In this document: positions 19,071 to 25,289 of the stretch, piece by piece | Numbering within the stretch: position 1 is the stretch's first letter | How the letters are laid out: every line of letters starts with the position of its first letter | From: a virus | IMG/VR virus record: IMGVR_UViG_3300003178_000001 | Span: 1-36,639 of that record | Direction: 5' to 3' (one strand) | DNA: 36,639 nucleotides | The notes under the pieces: model-generated | What the model was told of the DNA's origin: nothing | Databases searched by the model: none | Seen by the model: only the letters and a program-made list of their open reading frames with translations | Program-made: the position numbers and the translations under genes

Positions 19071-19306
19071 ATCATCTGGACTACAAGGGCTTCAAGTCAA
19101 CCCGGTTTGTTGGGTGCTGGATGATCCAGGGCCTCATTCTCCTGTTGTTTATCTTCACCGGATTTTCGCCTGAATCCAGGATGATGACCATAGAGCAGCT
19201 TATCAACTGGTCAACGGATGTGTGGGGCTATTGGCTCTTGTCAGAATTTGGTGTCAAGGGAGCGAAGGCTGTGGCTGAGATGAAAGGGGGTAAAACTGAT
19301 GGATAG
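19067..19306 (+). CDS. Putative holin
   Basis: A 79-aa protein with a strong membrane segment at about residues 14-32 (VGCWMIQGLILLLFIFTGF), a second weaker amphipathic segment near 45-62 and a charged C-terminus. Small size, membrane segments and position right before the spanin genes fit a holin that permeabilises the inner membrane at lysis time. It overlaps both neighbours by a few bases. The phrase SEFGVKGAKA resembles endings of some phage holins. Assignment is by topology and context. Confidence 0.68.
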   Translation: MNHLDYKGFKSTRFVGCWMIQGLILLLFIFTGFSPESRMMTIEQLINWSTDVWGYWLLSEFGVKGAKAVAEMKGGKTDG

Positions 19307-20060
19307 TATCATGCTGATTGTCGGCCTCGTCGCCGGGTCGGTGATGTTCGCGTGGCTGCTATGGTCACACTATCTCACCGTCATGTCGCTATATCGCGCC
19401 TACAAGAAATACCGGGCGCAGGGGAAGCATCTCCCGTGGATGTCGAAGCTGTTCGGGGCACCGCATATCCCGCTGTTTCTGATCGAGGATTTCGTGTTCA
19501 ACATCTTCCCTGGGTCGCTGATGTTCCTGGAATTGCCCAGGTACGACAAGCGGGAATGGCTGCTTACTGCCAGGTTGTCGAGATGGAATGACACCAGCGG
19601 ATGGCGCGGCAGGCTGTCGAAGGAGTTGTGCCGCCAGATGCTCGATCCATTCCAGGATGGCGGCCATTGTTGGGCAATTATCCTTGCGGTGGTGTTGGTT
19701 CTGGCCCCGAATCCTGGTCATGCTTCGGGGCCGGAGGCGTCCTTTACTCGGGTATGGTGCGAACAGCATGGCGGGATCTGGTCAGAGCACCGGCTGAATC
19801 AGAGGCTCACGATTCGCCATGCGTGGGATGGCCGGGTCGTCGGGTTTGCGGATTGCTTGGTCAAAGACGGTATTGTTGAGGTGGACCATGGGGATGCGTG
19901 GAAAGAAGGGGTTTCGCAAGCGTTGTGGTACTCCATGCACACGGGGCAGAAGGCGATCTTGGTGCTGATCACCACACAGGATTCAAACCATTACCGTGAT
20001 GCCGTGAGGTTTGTCGAGCATTACAAACTCCCCGTCCGAATCGAGGCGGTGCAGCGATGA
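19299..20060 (+). CDS. Fusion of a phage membrane protein and a nuclease-like domain
   Basis: A 253-aa protein with two recognisable parts. Residues 1-124 match a phage lysis-region membrane protein: TM at 3-25, a second hydrophobic stretch at about 53-76, then RLSRWNDTSGWRGRLS and a terminal DPFQDGGHC. Residues 125-144 (WAIILAVVLVLAPNPGHASG) look like a signal peptide, as if a second gene began here. Residues 148-253 carry CEQHGGI, EVD (E194, D196) and WKEGVSQALWYS, a pattern found in PD-(D/E)XK-like phage proteins. An in-frame ATG at 19638 could allow separate translation of the second half. Function is unknown. Confidence 0.78.
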   Translation: MDSIMLIVGLVAGSVMFAWLLWSHYLTVMSLYRAYKKYRAQGKHLPWMSKLFGAPHIPLFLIEDFVFNIFPGSLMFLELPRYDKREWLLTARLSRWNDTSGWRGRLSKELCRQMLDPFQDGGHCWAIILAVVLVLAPNPGHASGPEASFTRVWCEQHGGIWSEHRLNQRLTIRHAWDGRVVGFADCLVKDGIVEVDHGDAWKEGVSQALWYSMHTGQKAILVLITTQDSNHYRDAVRFVEHYKLPVRIEAVQR

Positions 20061-20410
20061 AGTTCGAGATGCTTGCATGGGCCCTGGTCCTGCTCGTTGT
20101 CTCTACGGTGTCGGCTGTCGGCGGGTATCACTTCCATGCCTATCGCGCTGAGAAGGGAAAAGCGGAGGCTGTGGCGGCCCTGGAGCGCCAAAAGGCAGAG
20201 CTACAATCCAGGGTGGAGGAATTGGCCCAGGATCTCGCGGAGGCTCAGGCCAATGTCCGGGTCGTGTTCAAGGAGATCGAGGTGGAGGCGGAGAGACATG
20301 AAAGGGAAATTGCTGATGGTCAGTGCTTTGGCGCTGATGATGTACGGTTGCTCAACGCAGCCGCTACTGGTGAATCCTGGTCCGAAATTCCCGGATCGCC
20401 TGCTCCGTGA
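20057..20410 (+). CDS. Inner-membrane spanin (Rz-like)
   Basis: A 117-aa protein with an N-terminal membrane anchor (about residues 5-26, LAWALVLLVVSTVSAVGGYHF region), a long periplasmic coiled coil rich in Glu, Ala and Gln (residues 30-85), and a C-terminal CFGADDVRLLNAAATG typical of Rz-type i-spanins. A nested lipoprotein gene in another frame completes the pair. Together they would fuse inner and outer membranes as the last lysis step in a Gram-negative host. Confidence 0.88.
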   Translation: MKFEMLAWALVLLVVSTVSAVGGYHFHAYRAEKGKAEAVAALERQKAELQSRVEELAQDLAEAQANVRVVFKEIEVEAERHEREIADGQCFGADDVRLLNAAATGESWSEIPGSPAP

Positions 20411-20567
20411 GTGCCCGGAGAAATTGCCCGGCCTCAAGGACGGCACCAGAAACAATGTCAGGCGAACCATGATTGCATGGGCCAAGCAATACCATGGCTG
20501 CCGGGCACTCCAGGCGGCAGGCGCAAGGGCCATGAGGCGGGCCAACGAGGCCGTGAAACGTCCGTGA
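20298..20567 (+). CDS. Outer-membrane spanin lipoprotein (Rz1-like)
   Basis: An 89-aa lipoprotein whose start lies inside the i-spanin gene in a different frame, the classic Rz/Rz1 arrangement. The signal peptide MKGKLLMVSALALMMYGC ends in a lipobox-like MYGC with the cysteine at residue 18. The mature part is Pro-containing, then basic. It is longer than lambda Rz1 and extends 157 bases past the i-spanin stop. The ATG at 20298 is the last start before the signal peptide. The 3' end overlaps the GTGAAAC repeats. Confidence 0.87.
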   Translation: MKGKLLMVSALALMMYGCSTQPLLVNPGPKFPDRLLRECPEKLPGLKDGTRNNVRRTMIAWAKQYHGCRALQAAGARAMRRANEAVKRP

Positions 20568-20583
20568 AACGTCCGTGGAACAA
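20551..20583. repeat. Three tandem 11-bp repeats containing parS half-sites
   Basis: CCGTGAAACGT occurs twice in tandem (20551-20561, 20562-20572), followed by CCGTGGAACAA (20573-20583). Each holds GTGAAAC or GTGGAAC, one half of the ParB-binding palindrome, in exact 11-bp phase, about one DNA turn. The repeat overlaps the o-spanin stop and lies four bases before the first full palindrome. Confidence 0.75.
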
Positions 20584-20586
20584 CGA

Positions 20587-20602
20587 TGTTCCACGTGGAA
20601 CA
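20587..20602. promoter_or_regulatory. parS-like site 1
   Basis: TGTTCCACGTGGAACA is a perfect 16-bp palindrome (18 bp with the flanking A and T) and matches the chromosomal ParB-binding site parS known from Pseudomonas and related bacteria. It lies between the o-spanin gene and the next start. No parA or parB gene was recognised in this genome, so binding by host ParB is the simplest idea. ParB binding itself is inferred. Confidence 0.75.
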
Positions 20603-20624
20603 TCCTTGGAAGGAGGTGTGAAAC

Positions 20625-21065
20625 ATGGATAAATTATTGTTTTTCCTGGTAGCCGTGGTCTGCATGTTCCACGTGGAACATTCCAGGGCTGATGAGGTGT
20701 TCGTCGGCGTCACGTGGGATGGGGTTTCTCCAGGGGCGTACATCCAGGCGGTGGACGACGGTGTGGCCGTCTCCATGGAGATCGGCAGTTCTCCGGCGTT
20801 CTCCGTTGGGGCGGCGAAAACGGACTCCAGGGCCGTTCTGATGGCTGGATTCAGGATGTCAGGAGAAGGTATTGGTCCCGTAATTTCGGCCAGGACGGCC
20901 AATGCTGGCGTGGCAGTCTCACGAGATCGAGTGTTTGGATATGTAGGTGGCTTGGTCAGGGAGAAATCGCCTCAGAGGGCTTCTCCGGCGCTCTCGGACG
21001 ACATCAAAAATCCGGAAAATCACCACGACGACGACAGGGAAAAGGAACATGCCTGCCGATTTTGA
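20625..21065 (+). CDS. Secreted hypothetical protein with parS-like site in its signal region
   Basis: A 146-aa protein with a GGAGGTG ribosome-binding site. Residues 1-23 form a probable signal peptide (MDKLLFFLVAVVCMFHVEHS, likely cleavage after SRA), the second half of which is encoded by the second parS-like palindrome. The mature part is Gly/Ala/Val-rich and beta-like (residues 25-105) with a polar His/Asp-rich tail. No family is recognised. It may be a periplasmic or surface protein that changes the infected cell. The signal peptide is atypical because of the inserted site. Confidence 0.65.
   Translation: MDKLLFFLVAVVCMFHVEHSRADEVFVGVTWDGVSPGAYIQAVDDGVAVSMEIGSSPAFSVGAAKTDSRAVLMAGFRMSGEGIGPVISARTANAGVAVSRDRVFGYVGGLVREKSPQRASPALSDDIKNPENHHDDDREKEHACRF
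20665..20680. promoter_or_regulatory. parS-like site 2
   Basis: A second identical TGTTCCACGTGGAACA, again flanked by A and T, lies 78 bases from the first (centre to centre). It falls inside the next gene, where it encodes MFHVEH in the middle of a secretion signal. A further half-site, GTGAAAC, lies between the two at 20618-20624. Exact repetition of an 18-bp palindrome in a coding and a non-coding setting argues for selection on the DNA site. Confidence 0.75.
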
Positions 21066-21204
21066 GAAGTGCGTTCGTGACGGTGGACGGGTGAGGACAA
21101 GGAGACTGCCCAATGGCCGCTATCAGCACCTGTGCATCAAGGATGGGAAGGTGTACGAGGGGGAGGTGAAGGTGAAAAAGAAAGCCCCGCAGAAGCGGGG
21201 CTGA
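21049..21204 (+). CDS. Small conserved-looking basic phage protein
   Basis: A 51-aa protein overlapping the previous stop. It begins MPADFEKCVRDGGRVRTRRL and continues with GRYQHLCIKDGKVYEGEVK, a pattern familiar from tiny phage proteins of unknown role. The basic C-terminus (KKKAPQKRG) is encoded by the stem of the terminator for the opposing operon. The ATG at 21049 has AAGGAA just upstream. An upstream in-frame start at 20947 would add an unlikely Thr/Arg-rich extension. Confidence 0.65.
   Translation: MPADFEKCVRDGGRVRTRRLPNGRYQHLCIKDGKVYEGEVKVKKKAPQKRG
21183..21202 (-). terminator. Intrinsic terminator of the leftward operon
   Basis: A perfect 8-bp stem (21183-21190 with 21195-21202) with a 4-base loop. 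Read leftward it is followed by TTTCTTTTT, giving a good rho-independent terminator for the genes at 21229-24860. Read rightward there is no T tract, so it is chiefly a leftward terminator. The stem lies within the last codons of the converging rightward gene. Confidence 0.85.
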
Positions 21205-21228
21205 ACGGTGCAGTGGGTGTGTTTGGGG

Positions 21229-21444
21229 TTAGGGAGTGGTCAGAATACCCCAGATGATGGCTGCGAGCAAGGAGAAATAGAGCAGCCAGAACCATCCGGC
21301 GGCAGTCAGTCCACCTTGCTCTTTCCATCCCTTGATCCTGCTGGACAGGGTGTTGCGGGCTTCTGGGAAGAAGTACAGGAAGGCCGCCGCCAGGGCGATG
21401 TCCAGCAGCAATGCGATGGTAAACACGATGCAGAATGTCGTCAT
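21229..21444 (-). CDS. Small two-segment membrane protein
   Basis: A 71-aa protein, the last gene of the leftward operon. Two hydrophobic segments (about residues 3-26, ending FLYFF, and 48-68, WFWLLYFSLLAAIIWGIL) flank a short polar loop with KGWKEQGG. The stop precedes the shared terminator by about 25 bases. It overlaps the upstream gene by four bases. It could be a superinfection-exclusion or early membrane protein, but only the topology is supported. Confidence 0.65.
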   Translation of the reverse strand: MTTFCIVFTIALLLDIALAAAFLYFFPEARNTLSSRIKGWKEQGGLTAAGWFWLLYFSLLAAIIWGILTTP

Positions 21445-21665
21445 GATGCGTCCTCCTTCGTCGGGTGATAGATGGCCTGGCCCTCATCGTCCAGGACGTA
21501 GGGAACACTCGCATTTCCCCATAGCCTTCCGGCATGCTCGATGTCGTCGGGCGTGATGCGAATGTTGAAACATCCCCCGGTTCTTGGATCCTGTCCAACG
21601 ATGAAATACTCGCCATCCATGGCAAACCTGTCCATGAGCCGGGCATAGTAAACTTGATTTTTCAT
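21441..21665 (-). CDS. Small hypothetical protein
   Basis: A 74-aa soluble protein with a GGAGG-type ribosome-binding site. It contains several aromatic residues and a GQDPRTGGCFNIRITPDDIE centre but no recognised motif. It sits between the accessory recombination gene and a membrane protein and is coupled to the latter by a four-base overlap. Function unknown. Confidence 0.62.
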   Translation of the reverse strand: MKNQVYYARLMDRFAMDGEYFIVGQDPRTGGCFNIRITPDDIEHAGRLWGNASVPYVLDDEGQAIYHPTKEDAS

Positions 21666-21678
21666 CTCTATCCTCCCT

Positions 21679-22254
21679 TCAGGTCTTGACCGTAAAGGTC
21701 CACGTCCACGGAACCCCGGCTTCCCTCATGTTCGGGGCAGAGAGAGTATCCGGGGCATTGATCAACTTCCGGATCTCCGTCATGTTGGGTTTCAGCACCC
21801 GAGACGGCACCCGGCCCTCTGCCACAGCCTTTGCCAGCGCCAGGATGTCGATCTTGTCCTCCTGGATCTCCTTGGTGCGCTGGAAGGTGGCCTTGGTCCC
21901 GTGAGGGGTGATGACACTGCACTCGCTGACGCGCAGGGATTCCACTTCGTCAGGATACTTGCCATAGTACGATGCCACCTTCTTCCGCAGGTTCTTCAGG
22001 CACCACTCGGCGTTATCGGAAATGATCTTGTACTTCTCATCGATCTTCTTCTTGGTGTCCAGGAGCGGCTTTGTCATCTCCTTTCTCTCCTTTTCGGCCT
22101 TGTCCTTGATGGCCTTCATCGTTGCGATCATCTCCAGCGCATGGCTGAAGGTGTTCGTGTCGGTGATTTCCAGGGCGGAGACGTTCTTGACCATCTCCAG
22201 GAATTTGACCTGGTTGTTCTGGATGTCATTCTCGATTTCTGCGATGTCGTTCAT
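21679..22254 (-). CDS. Coiled-coil accessory protein of the recombination operon
   Basis: A 191-aa protein. Residues 1-125 form long charged helices (KAIKDKAEKERKEMTKPLLD, KYKIISDNAEWCLKNLRKKV). The C-terminal 60 residues are a small mixed domain ending PWTWTFTVKT. This layout is typical of DUF1351-like proteins found beside RecT-type annealases, where an effect on annealing or nuclease action is suspected. Order and direction agree: annealase, exonuclease, then this gene. The motif match is by pattern only. Confidence 0.7.
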   Translation of the reverse strand: MNDIAEIENDIQNNQVKFLEMVKNVSALEITDTNTFSHALEMIATMKAIKDKAEKERKEMTKPLLDTKKKIDEKYKIISDNAEWCLKNLRKKVASYYGKYPDEVESLRVSECSVITPHGTKATFQRTKEIQEDKIDILALAKAVAEGRVPSRVLKPNMTEIRKLINAPDTLSAPNMREAGVPWTWTFTVKT

Positions 22255-22263
22255 GTTGCCCTC

Positions 22264-22878
22264 CTAATCAAACAGTGTGTGCGGGTGGTTAACCATATCC
22301 TGTACTATCAGGACACGGGAGAGATACTGTTCGCGCCAGTCCGCAGGAACATCCACCCATTTCGTCCACAGATGGTTGTCGGCCTCCAGACAGAATGACG
22401 CGAACAGAACACGGTCGGCGTTCATCACCACGCCATGGTGCATGAGTTGGGGGAAGAATTTCCTCCATCCGCCGTTTATGATCTGGTGGTGGCGATCCGG
22501 TGTCATTGGACACTTGATTTCCAGCGGAGCACCATCCACCAGGCCATCGGGAGAATCACCCAGAATGTCGATCTCCTTGACGGAGACGAAACCGGGTGGC
22601 TCCTGGACGTTGAACCCCTCGATAGCAAGAGCCGCCTTTGCCGCTTCCTCACGTTCACGGCCCCATTCCAGGGCAGGGATCCCGTCTGTGGCATGACAGG
22701 CGATCATGGCAATCTCAGGCGAGATTGATTCACGCACCAACTCCACAGCCAGGGCTTTGTGCTTCGATGGATCGAAGGCACGTTGCGCCCGTGTCGATGT
22801 GATTTTACCCAGCCTGGCGCGGAACCATTCATCCGATCTCTGCTCGAAGGTATAGATCAGGGTCGGTGTCAGCTTCAT
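22264..22878 (-). CDS. YqaJ/lambda-exonuclease-type alkaline exonuclease
   Basis: A 204-aa protein begun at MKLTPTLIYTFEQRSDEWF, where ATG overlaps the RecT stop (ATGA on the minus strand). An upstream in-frame start at 22980 would read 34 odd residues and is rejected. Family motifs are RSDEWFRARLGKIT, GIPALEWGREREEAA, GDSPDGLVD and LEIKCP, the last two supplying the D...ExK active site. It would resect double-strand ends to make 3' single strands for RecT, acting on replicating phage DNA. Confidence 0.93.
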   Translation of the reverse strand: MKLTPTLIYTFEQRSDEWFRARLGKITSTRAQRAFDPSKHKALAVELVRESISPEIAMIACHATDGIPALEWGREREEAAKAALAIEGFNVQEPPGFVSVKEIDILGDSPDGLVDGAPLEIKCPMTPDRHHQIINGGWRKFFPQLMHHGVVMNADRVLFASFCLEADNHLWTKWVDVPADWREQYLSRVLIVQDMVNHPHTLFD

Positions 22879-23768
22879 TGCTCGTTCCTCTTGGCAAGAG
22901 CGTCTGCCAGAATGGATCTGGCCTTGTCGAACATATCTGCTGGCATGTCCGCTACCGATTTGAGCCCGAAAATCTGGCACAGGCGCTTCATCCAGCGCTG
23001 GACATCATCATCGTTCATTCCGGCATCGGACAGCATGGCGTGCAATTCCATGCACTGTTCATCCGAAATTACCCGGACGACCTGATCGGATACATCAGAT
23101 GGTTCCAAGCCTTCATATCTGTTCATCACTTCGAGAACTTCCTTGGGGCTGGCCGGAGTGTACTTCAGGAGCCGACGCACAGCGCACTTTCTCGCCATTT
23201 CCTCGAAAAACACTTTCCAGGCCAGGCCGTCCTTGTTTTTCGATCTGTCTCTGATTTTCCTGATCTGGTCGATGGTCAGATATTCAAAATACCTGTCACC
23301 GGACATCGTTTCGGCTAGAGCCCATGCACCGATGATGTTGCCGCGCCCTCCGATAGCGATTTTGTGGGTTACTTCAACGGTTGTGCCCTGATCGACGTGG
23401 AAAACATCGTTCTGGTACACAGCGGCAGCCCGCACGTACTTGAATTGGTTATCCCTCGTAGATGCGTGGATCAGGCCACGATAGGATATGTGTAGGTGCG
23501 CCTCGTGCACCCCTGTCTTTTTGTTGTAATACGGGATGAGATATGCATGGCCCAGATTCGGATCTAGCGTGATTCCAGCCGAAGCCGCACTCAGGAGTGA
23601 GTGCTGAATCGACTCTGGAGTGCATTTCTGAAGTTCTGGCTGTCGGTCGATCCAGGTGGCAAGATGCACTCGTTCCTGCGGCAGAGAGATCGGCCATTCC
23701 TTGTTGCGAGACGCTGAAAAGCTAGAGACGAATTTCTTTTCTTTGGTTACTGTGATGATGTCGTTCAT
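22875..23768 (-). CDS. recT: RecT-family single-strand annealing protein
   Basis: A 297-aa protein, near the usual RecT length. The start was chosen at MNDIITVTKEKK because GGAGGACAAA precedes it on the minus strand. Conserved features include SLLSAASAGITLDPNLGHAY, LIPYYNK, HLHISYRGLIHASTRDNQ, and WALAETMSGDRYFEYLTIDQI with ARKCAVRRLLKYTP. It anneals complementary single strands and partners with the adjacent exonuclease. The pair supports recombination-dependent replication or end repair. Confidence 0.95.
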   Translation of the reverse strand: MNDIITVTKEKKFVSSFSASRNKEWPISLPQERVHLATWIDRQPELQKCTPESIQHSLLSAASAGITLDPNLGHAYLIPYYNKKTGVHEAHLHISYRGLIHASTRDNQFKYVRAAAVYQNDVFHVDQGTTVEVTHKIAIGGRGNIIGAWALAETMSGDRYFEYLTIDQIRKIRDRSKNKDGLAWKVFFEEMARKCAVRRLLKYTPASPKEVLEVMNRYEGLEPSDVSDQVVRVISDEQCMELHAMLSDAGMNDDDVQRWMKRLCQIFGLKSVADMPADMFDKARSILADALAKRNEQ

Positions 23769-23816
23769 TTTGTCCTCCAGGGTTGAGGCGCGTCCCTGCG
23801 CCATCTCGGGCTTTCC

Positions 23817-24860
23817 TTACGCGGCGGATGCGGCAGCGAGCCCACGCATCCTCGACGTGCTGAGGGTCAGGATATTCCCTCCTTCCTGCTCCAAGGCAAG
23901 ACCTTCCTCGCCCTGGAGAAACCCTTGGTTGTGCGACATTTGGGTGATCGCATTGCTCACGTCCCAGCGCGTGATCTTTCGGTCCTTTTTGATCTCCGTC
24001 AGAATGTCGATCACGGCGGCCTTTCGATCCCTCGTGAGGGTAGGGGCGACCGTGCGAGTGAGCATCTTCACGAATTCCCTTACATCGTCTACGTCGATCT
24101 CTTCCATGGCGGATTCCTTGATCGGCTGGATGAACTCCCGGAAATTCGTGACAGCACTCGCCAGCGCCTTCTGAATCACATGCATCTCGAATGGAACCGT
24201 GTTGGGCGGGTCCAAGACCTGGAAGGCATCCGGGACGCGGCGCGAGATATGCTTGCGTGAATACGCATACACGTACTCCCGTCCGAACACACAGCCGTTC
24301 AGGCAGAAGTGCCGGAAGAATCCCACTCGCACACGGATCGGAGCCAGGCCGAACTCAGAATGGATCACTTCCACCATCGGAGAGACGCCATCACCAGGGG
24401 CAATGTCCTCTCGGATGTTGGGCCACAGAAACCGCATGTGATCGATCTTCCCGGCCCAGGCACCGAGAGGAAGCCCATCGTGGTCGATGACCAGATCCAT
24501 CATGGGCTCGAAGATGTCGGCGCTACGCACCCTGAGATAGCGGCGGGAAAGAACAGCCATAGCGCCGTTCGACTTGGTGCGGACCATCACCCGCTTATCG
24601 GGATCATGCATCGTGTTCATCACTTCCGACCACAGGGCGCAATTTTCCTTATATAGCGCCCGACTGAACGAATGGGACATCCCGACATCAGACGAAACCT
24701 GACCGAAAGCCGGATCTCTGATGTCGTAGATATGGCCGTTTTCCAACACGATGCCAGAGGGGGCGAAGCTGATGCGGGTGATGTAATCGATCAACTCCCG
24801 CCTCTTCATGTCGTGGTAGGTTTCGATTGCAACGTCTTTCATTTCCTTCAGATTTGCCAT
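23817..24860 (-). CDS. DUF932-like protein
   Basis: A 347-aa protein, first in the leftward operon. The start at MANLKEMKDV has GGAGG eight bases upstream; a longer start at 24896 lies in the promoter and is rejected. Segments RVMVRTKSNGAMAVLSRRYL, VRVGFFRHFCLNGCVFG and a C-terminal helical region with HNQGFLQGEEG fit the DUF932 pattern of phage and plasmid genomes. Function is unproven but the family often accompanies recombination genes. It is the main product of the leftward promoter. Confidence 0.78.
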   Translation of the reverse strand: MANLKEMKDVAIETYHDMKRRELIDYITRISFAPSGIVLENGHIYDIRDPAFGQVSSDVGMSHSFSRALYKENCALWSEVMNTMHDPDKRVMVRTKSNGAMAVLSRRYLRVRSADIFEPMMDLVIDHDGLPLGAWAGKIDHMRFLWPNIREDIAPGDGVSPMVEVIHSEFGLAPIRVRVGFFRHFCLNGCVFGREYVYAYSRKHISRRVPDAFQVLDPPNTVPFEMHVIQKALASAVTNFREFIQPIKESAMEEIDVDDVREFVKMLTRTVAPTLTRDRKAAVIDILTEIKKDRKITRWDVSNAITQMSHNQGFLQGEEGLALEQEGGNILTLSTSRMRGLAAASAA

Positions 24861-24883
24861 TTCTGTGTCCTCCGTCGGTTGTG

Positions 24884-24936
24884 TTTGTAGCAACAATAGG
24901 ACAAATTATATTTTTTGTCAATACGGTTGCTGCAAA
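24884..24936. promoter_or_regulatory. Paired inverted operators between divergent operons
   Basis: TTTGTAGCAAC (24884-24894) and GTTGCTGCAAA (24926-24936) are inverted copies with one mismatch, placed 42 bases apart, four DNA turns. The first covers the leftward -10; the second sits just upstream of the leftward -35 and inside the rightward promoter. The right copy has an internal palindrome TTGC-T-GCAA. They are candidate binding sites for the adjacent Cro-like protein. Confidence 0.65.
24893..24921 (-). promoter_or_regulatory. Leftward early promoter
   Basis: Reading the minus strand, TTGACA (24921-24916) and TATTGT (24898-24893) are separated by 17 bases, a good sigma70 fit with a perfect -35. 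It lies 33 bases before the DUF932-like start. The -10 overlaps an operator-like element. The -35 overlaps that of the proposed rightward promoter through the shared palindrome TTGTCAA/TTGACAA. Confidence 0.75.
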
Positions 24937-24944
24937 TTTTTGAT
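24915..24944 (+). promoter_or_regulatory. Possible rightward early promoter
   Basis: TTGTCA (24915-24920) and TTTGAT (24939-24944) are 18 bases apart. The -10 is weak. The predicted start point is about a dozen bases from the Cro-like ATG, so the transcript would have almost no leader and no clear ribosome-binding site. An alternative, TTGCTG (24928-24933) with TATTGT (24950-24955), would give a leaderless message. Confidence 0.45.
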
Positions 24945-24962
24945 GCGTGTATTGTAATAGGC

Positions 24963-25289
24963 ATGAACCTGTATTTGTGGATGAAAATGTCGGAAAAACA
25001 AGAAGTTGCGAGAGTGTGCCAGGAGGCAGGAATTGCCTACGAGTATCTAAGGAAAATCTCTCACGGATGGAAAACTCCATCTCCGCGCACGGCGGTGAGG
25101 ATTGAGAGGGCAATTGCACGTGTCACTCCGGACCGCTTGGTGTGGGCCGAAGAAATCATGATGTTGGATCAAATCAGGAAACAGGAGAGGCGACGTGAGC
25201 ATAAAACTCATGGGGTTGGTGTGGGAAATGAAACTGAAGCCAGTAGCAAAGTTGGTTTTGCTAACCCTGGCAGATCACGCAAACGATGA
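24963..25289 (+). CDS. Cro/YdaS-like helix-turn-helix regulator
   Basis: A 108-aa protein begun at MNLYLWMKMSEKQEV, which aligns with the usual MNL start of YdaS/Cro-type regulators. Residues 12-50 form a helix-turn-helix (EVARVCQEAGIAYEYLRKIS), followed by KTPSPRTAVRIERAIARVTP, also typical. It is the first gene of the rightward operon and divergent from the recombination operon, so it likely represses one or both promoters. Its last 95 bases overlap the replication gene, and this tail is unlike other family members and may be under selection only in the other frame. Confidence 0.8.
   Translation: MNLYLWMKMSEKQEVARVCQEAGIAYEYLRKISHGWKTPSPRTAVRIERAIARVTPDRLVWAEEIMMLDQIRKQERRREHKTHGVGVGNETEASSKVGFANPGRSRKR

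Noticed and set aside
22879-22980. N-terminal extension of the exonuclease
   Set aside because: The 34 extra residues lie antiparallel in frame over the RecT C-terminus, lack family similarity, and a coupled ATGA start exists at 22878.
23817-24896. DUF932-like gene starting at 24896
   Set aside because: That start lies on the leftward -10 box; the ATG at 24860 has a proper ribosome-binding site.
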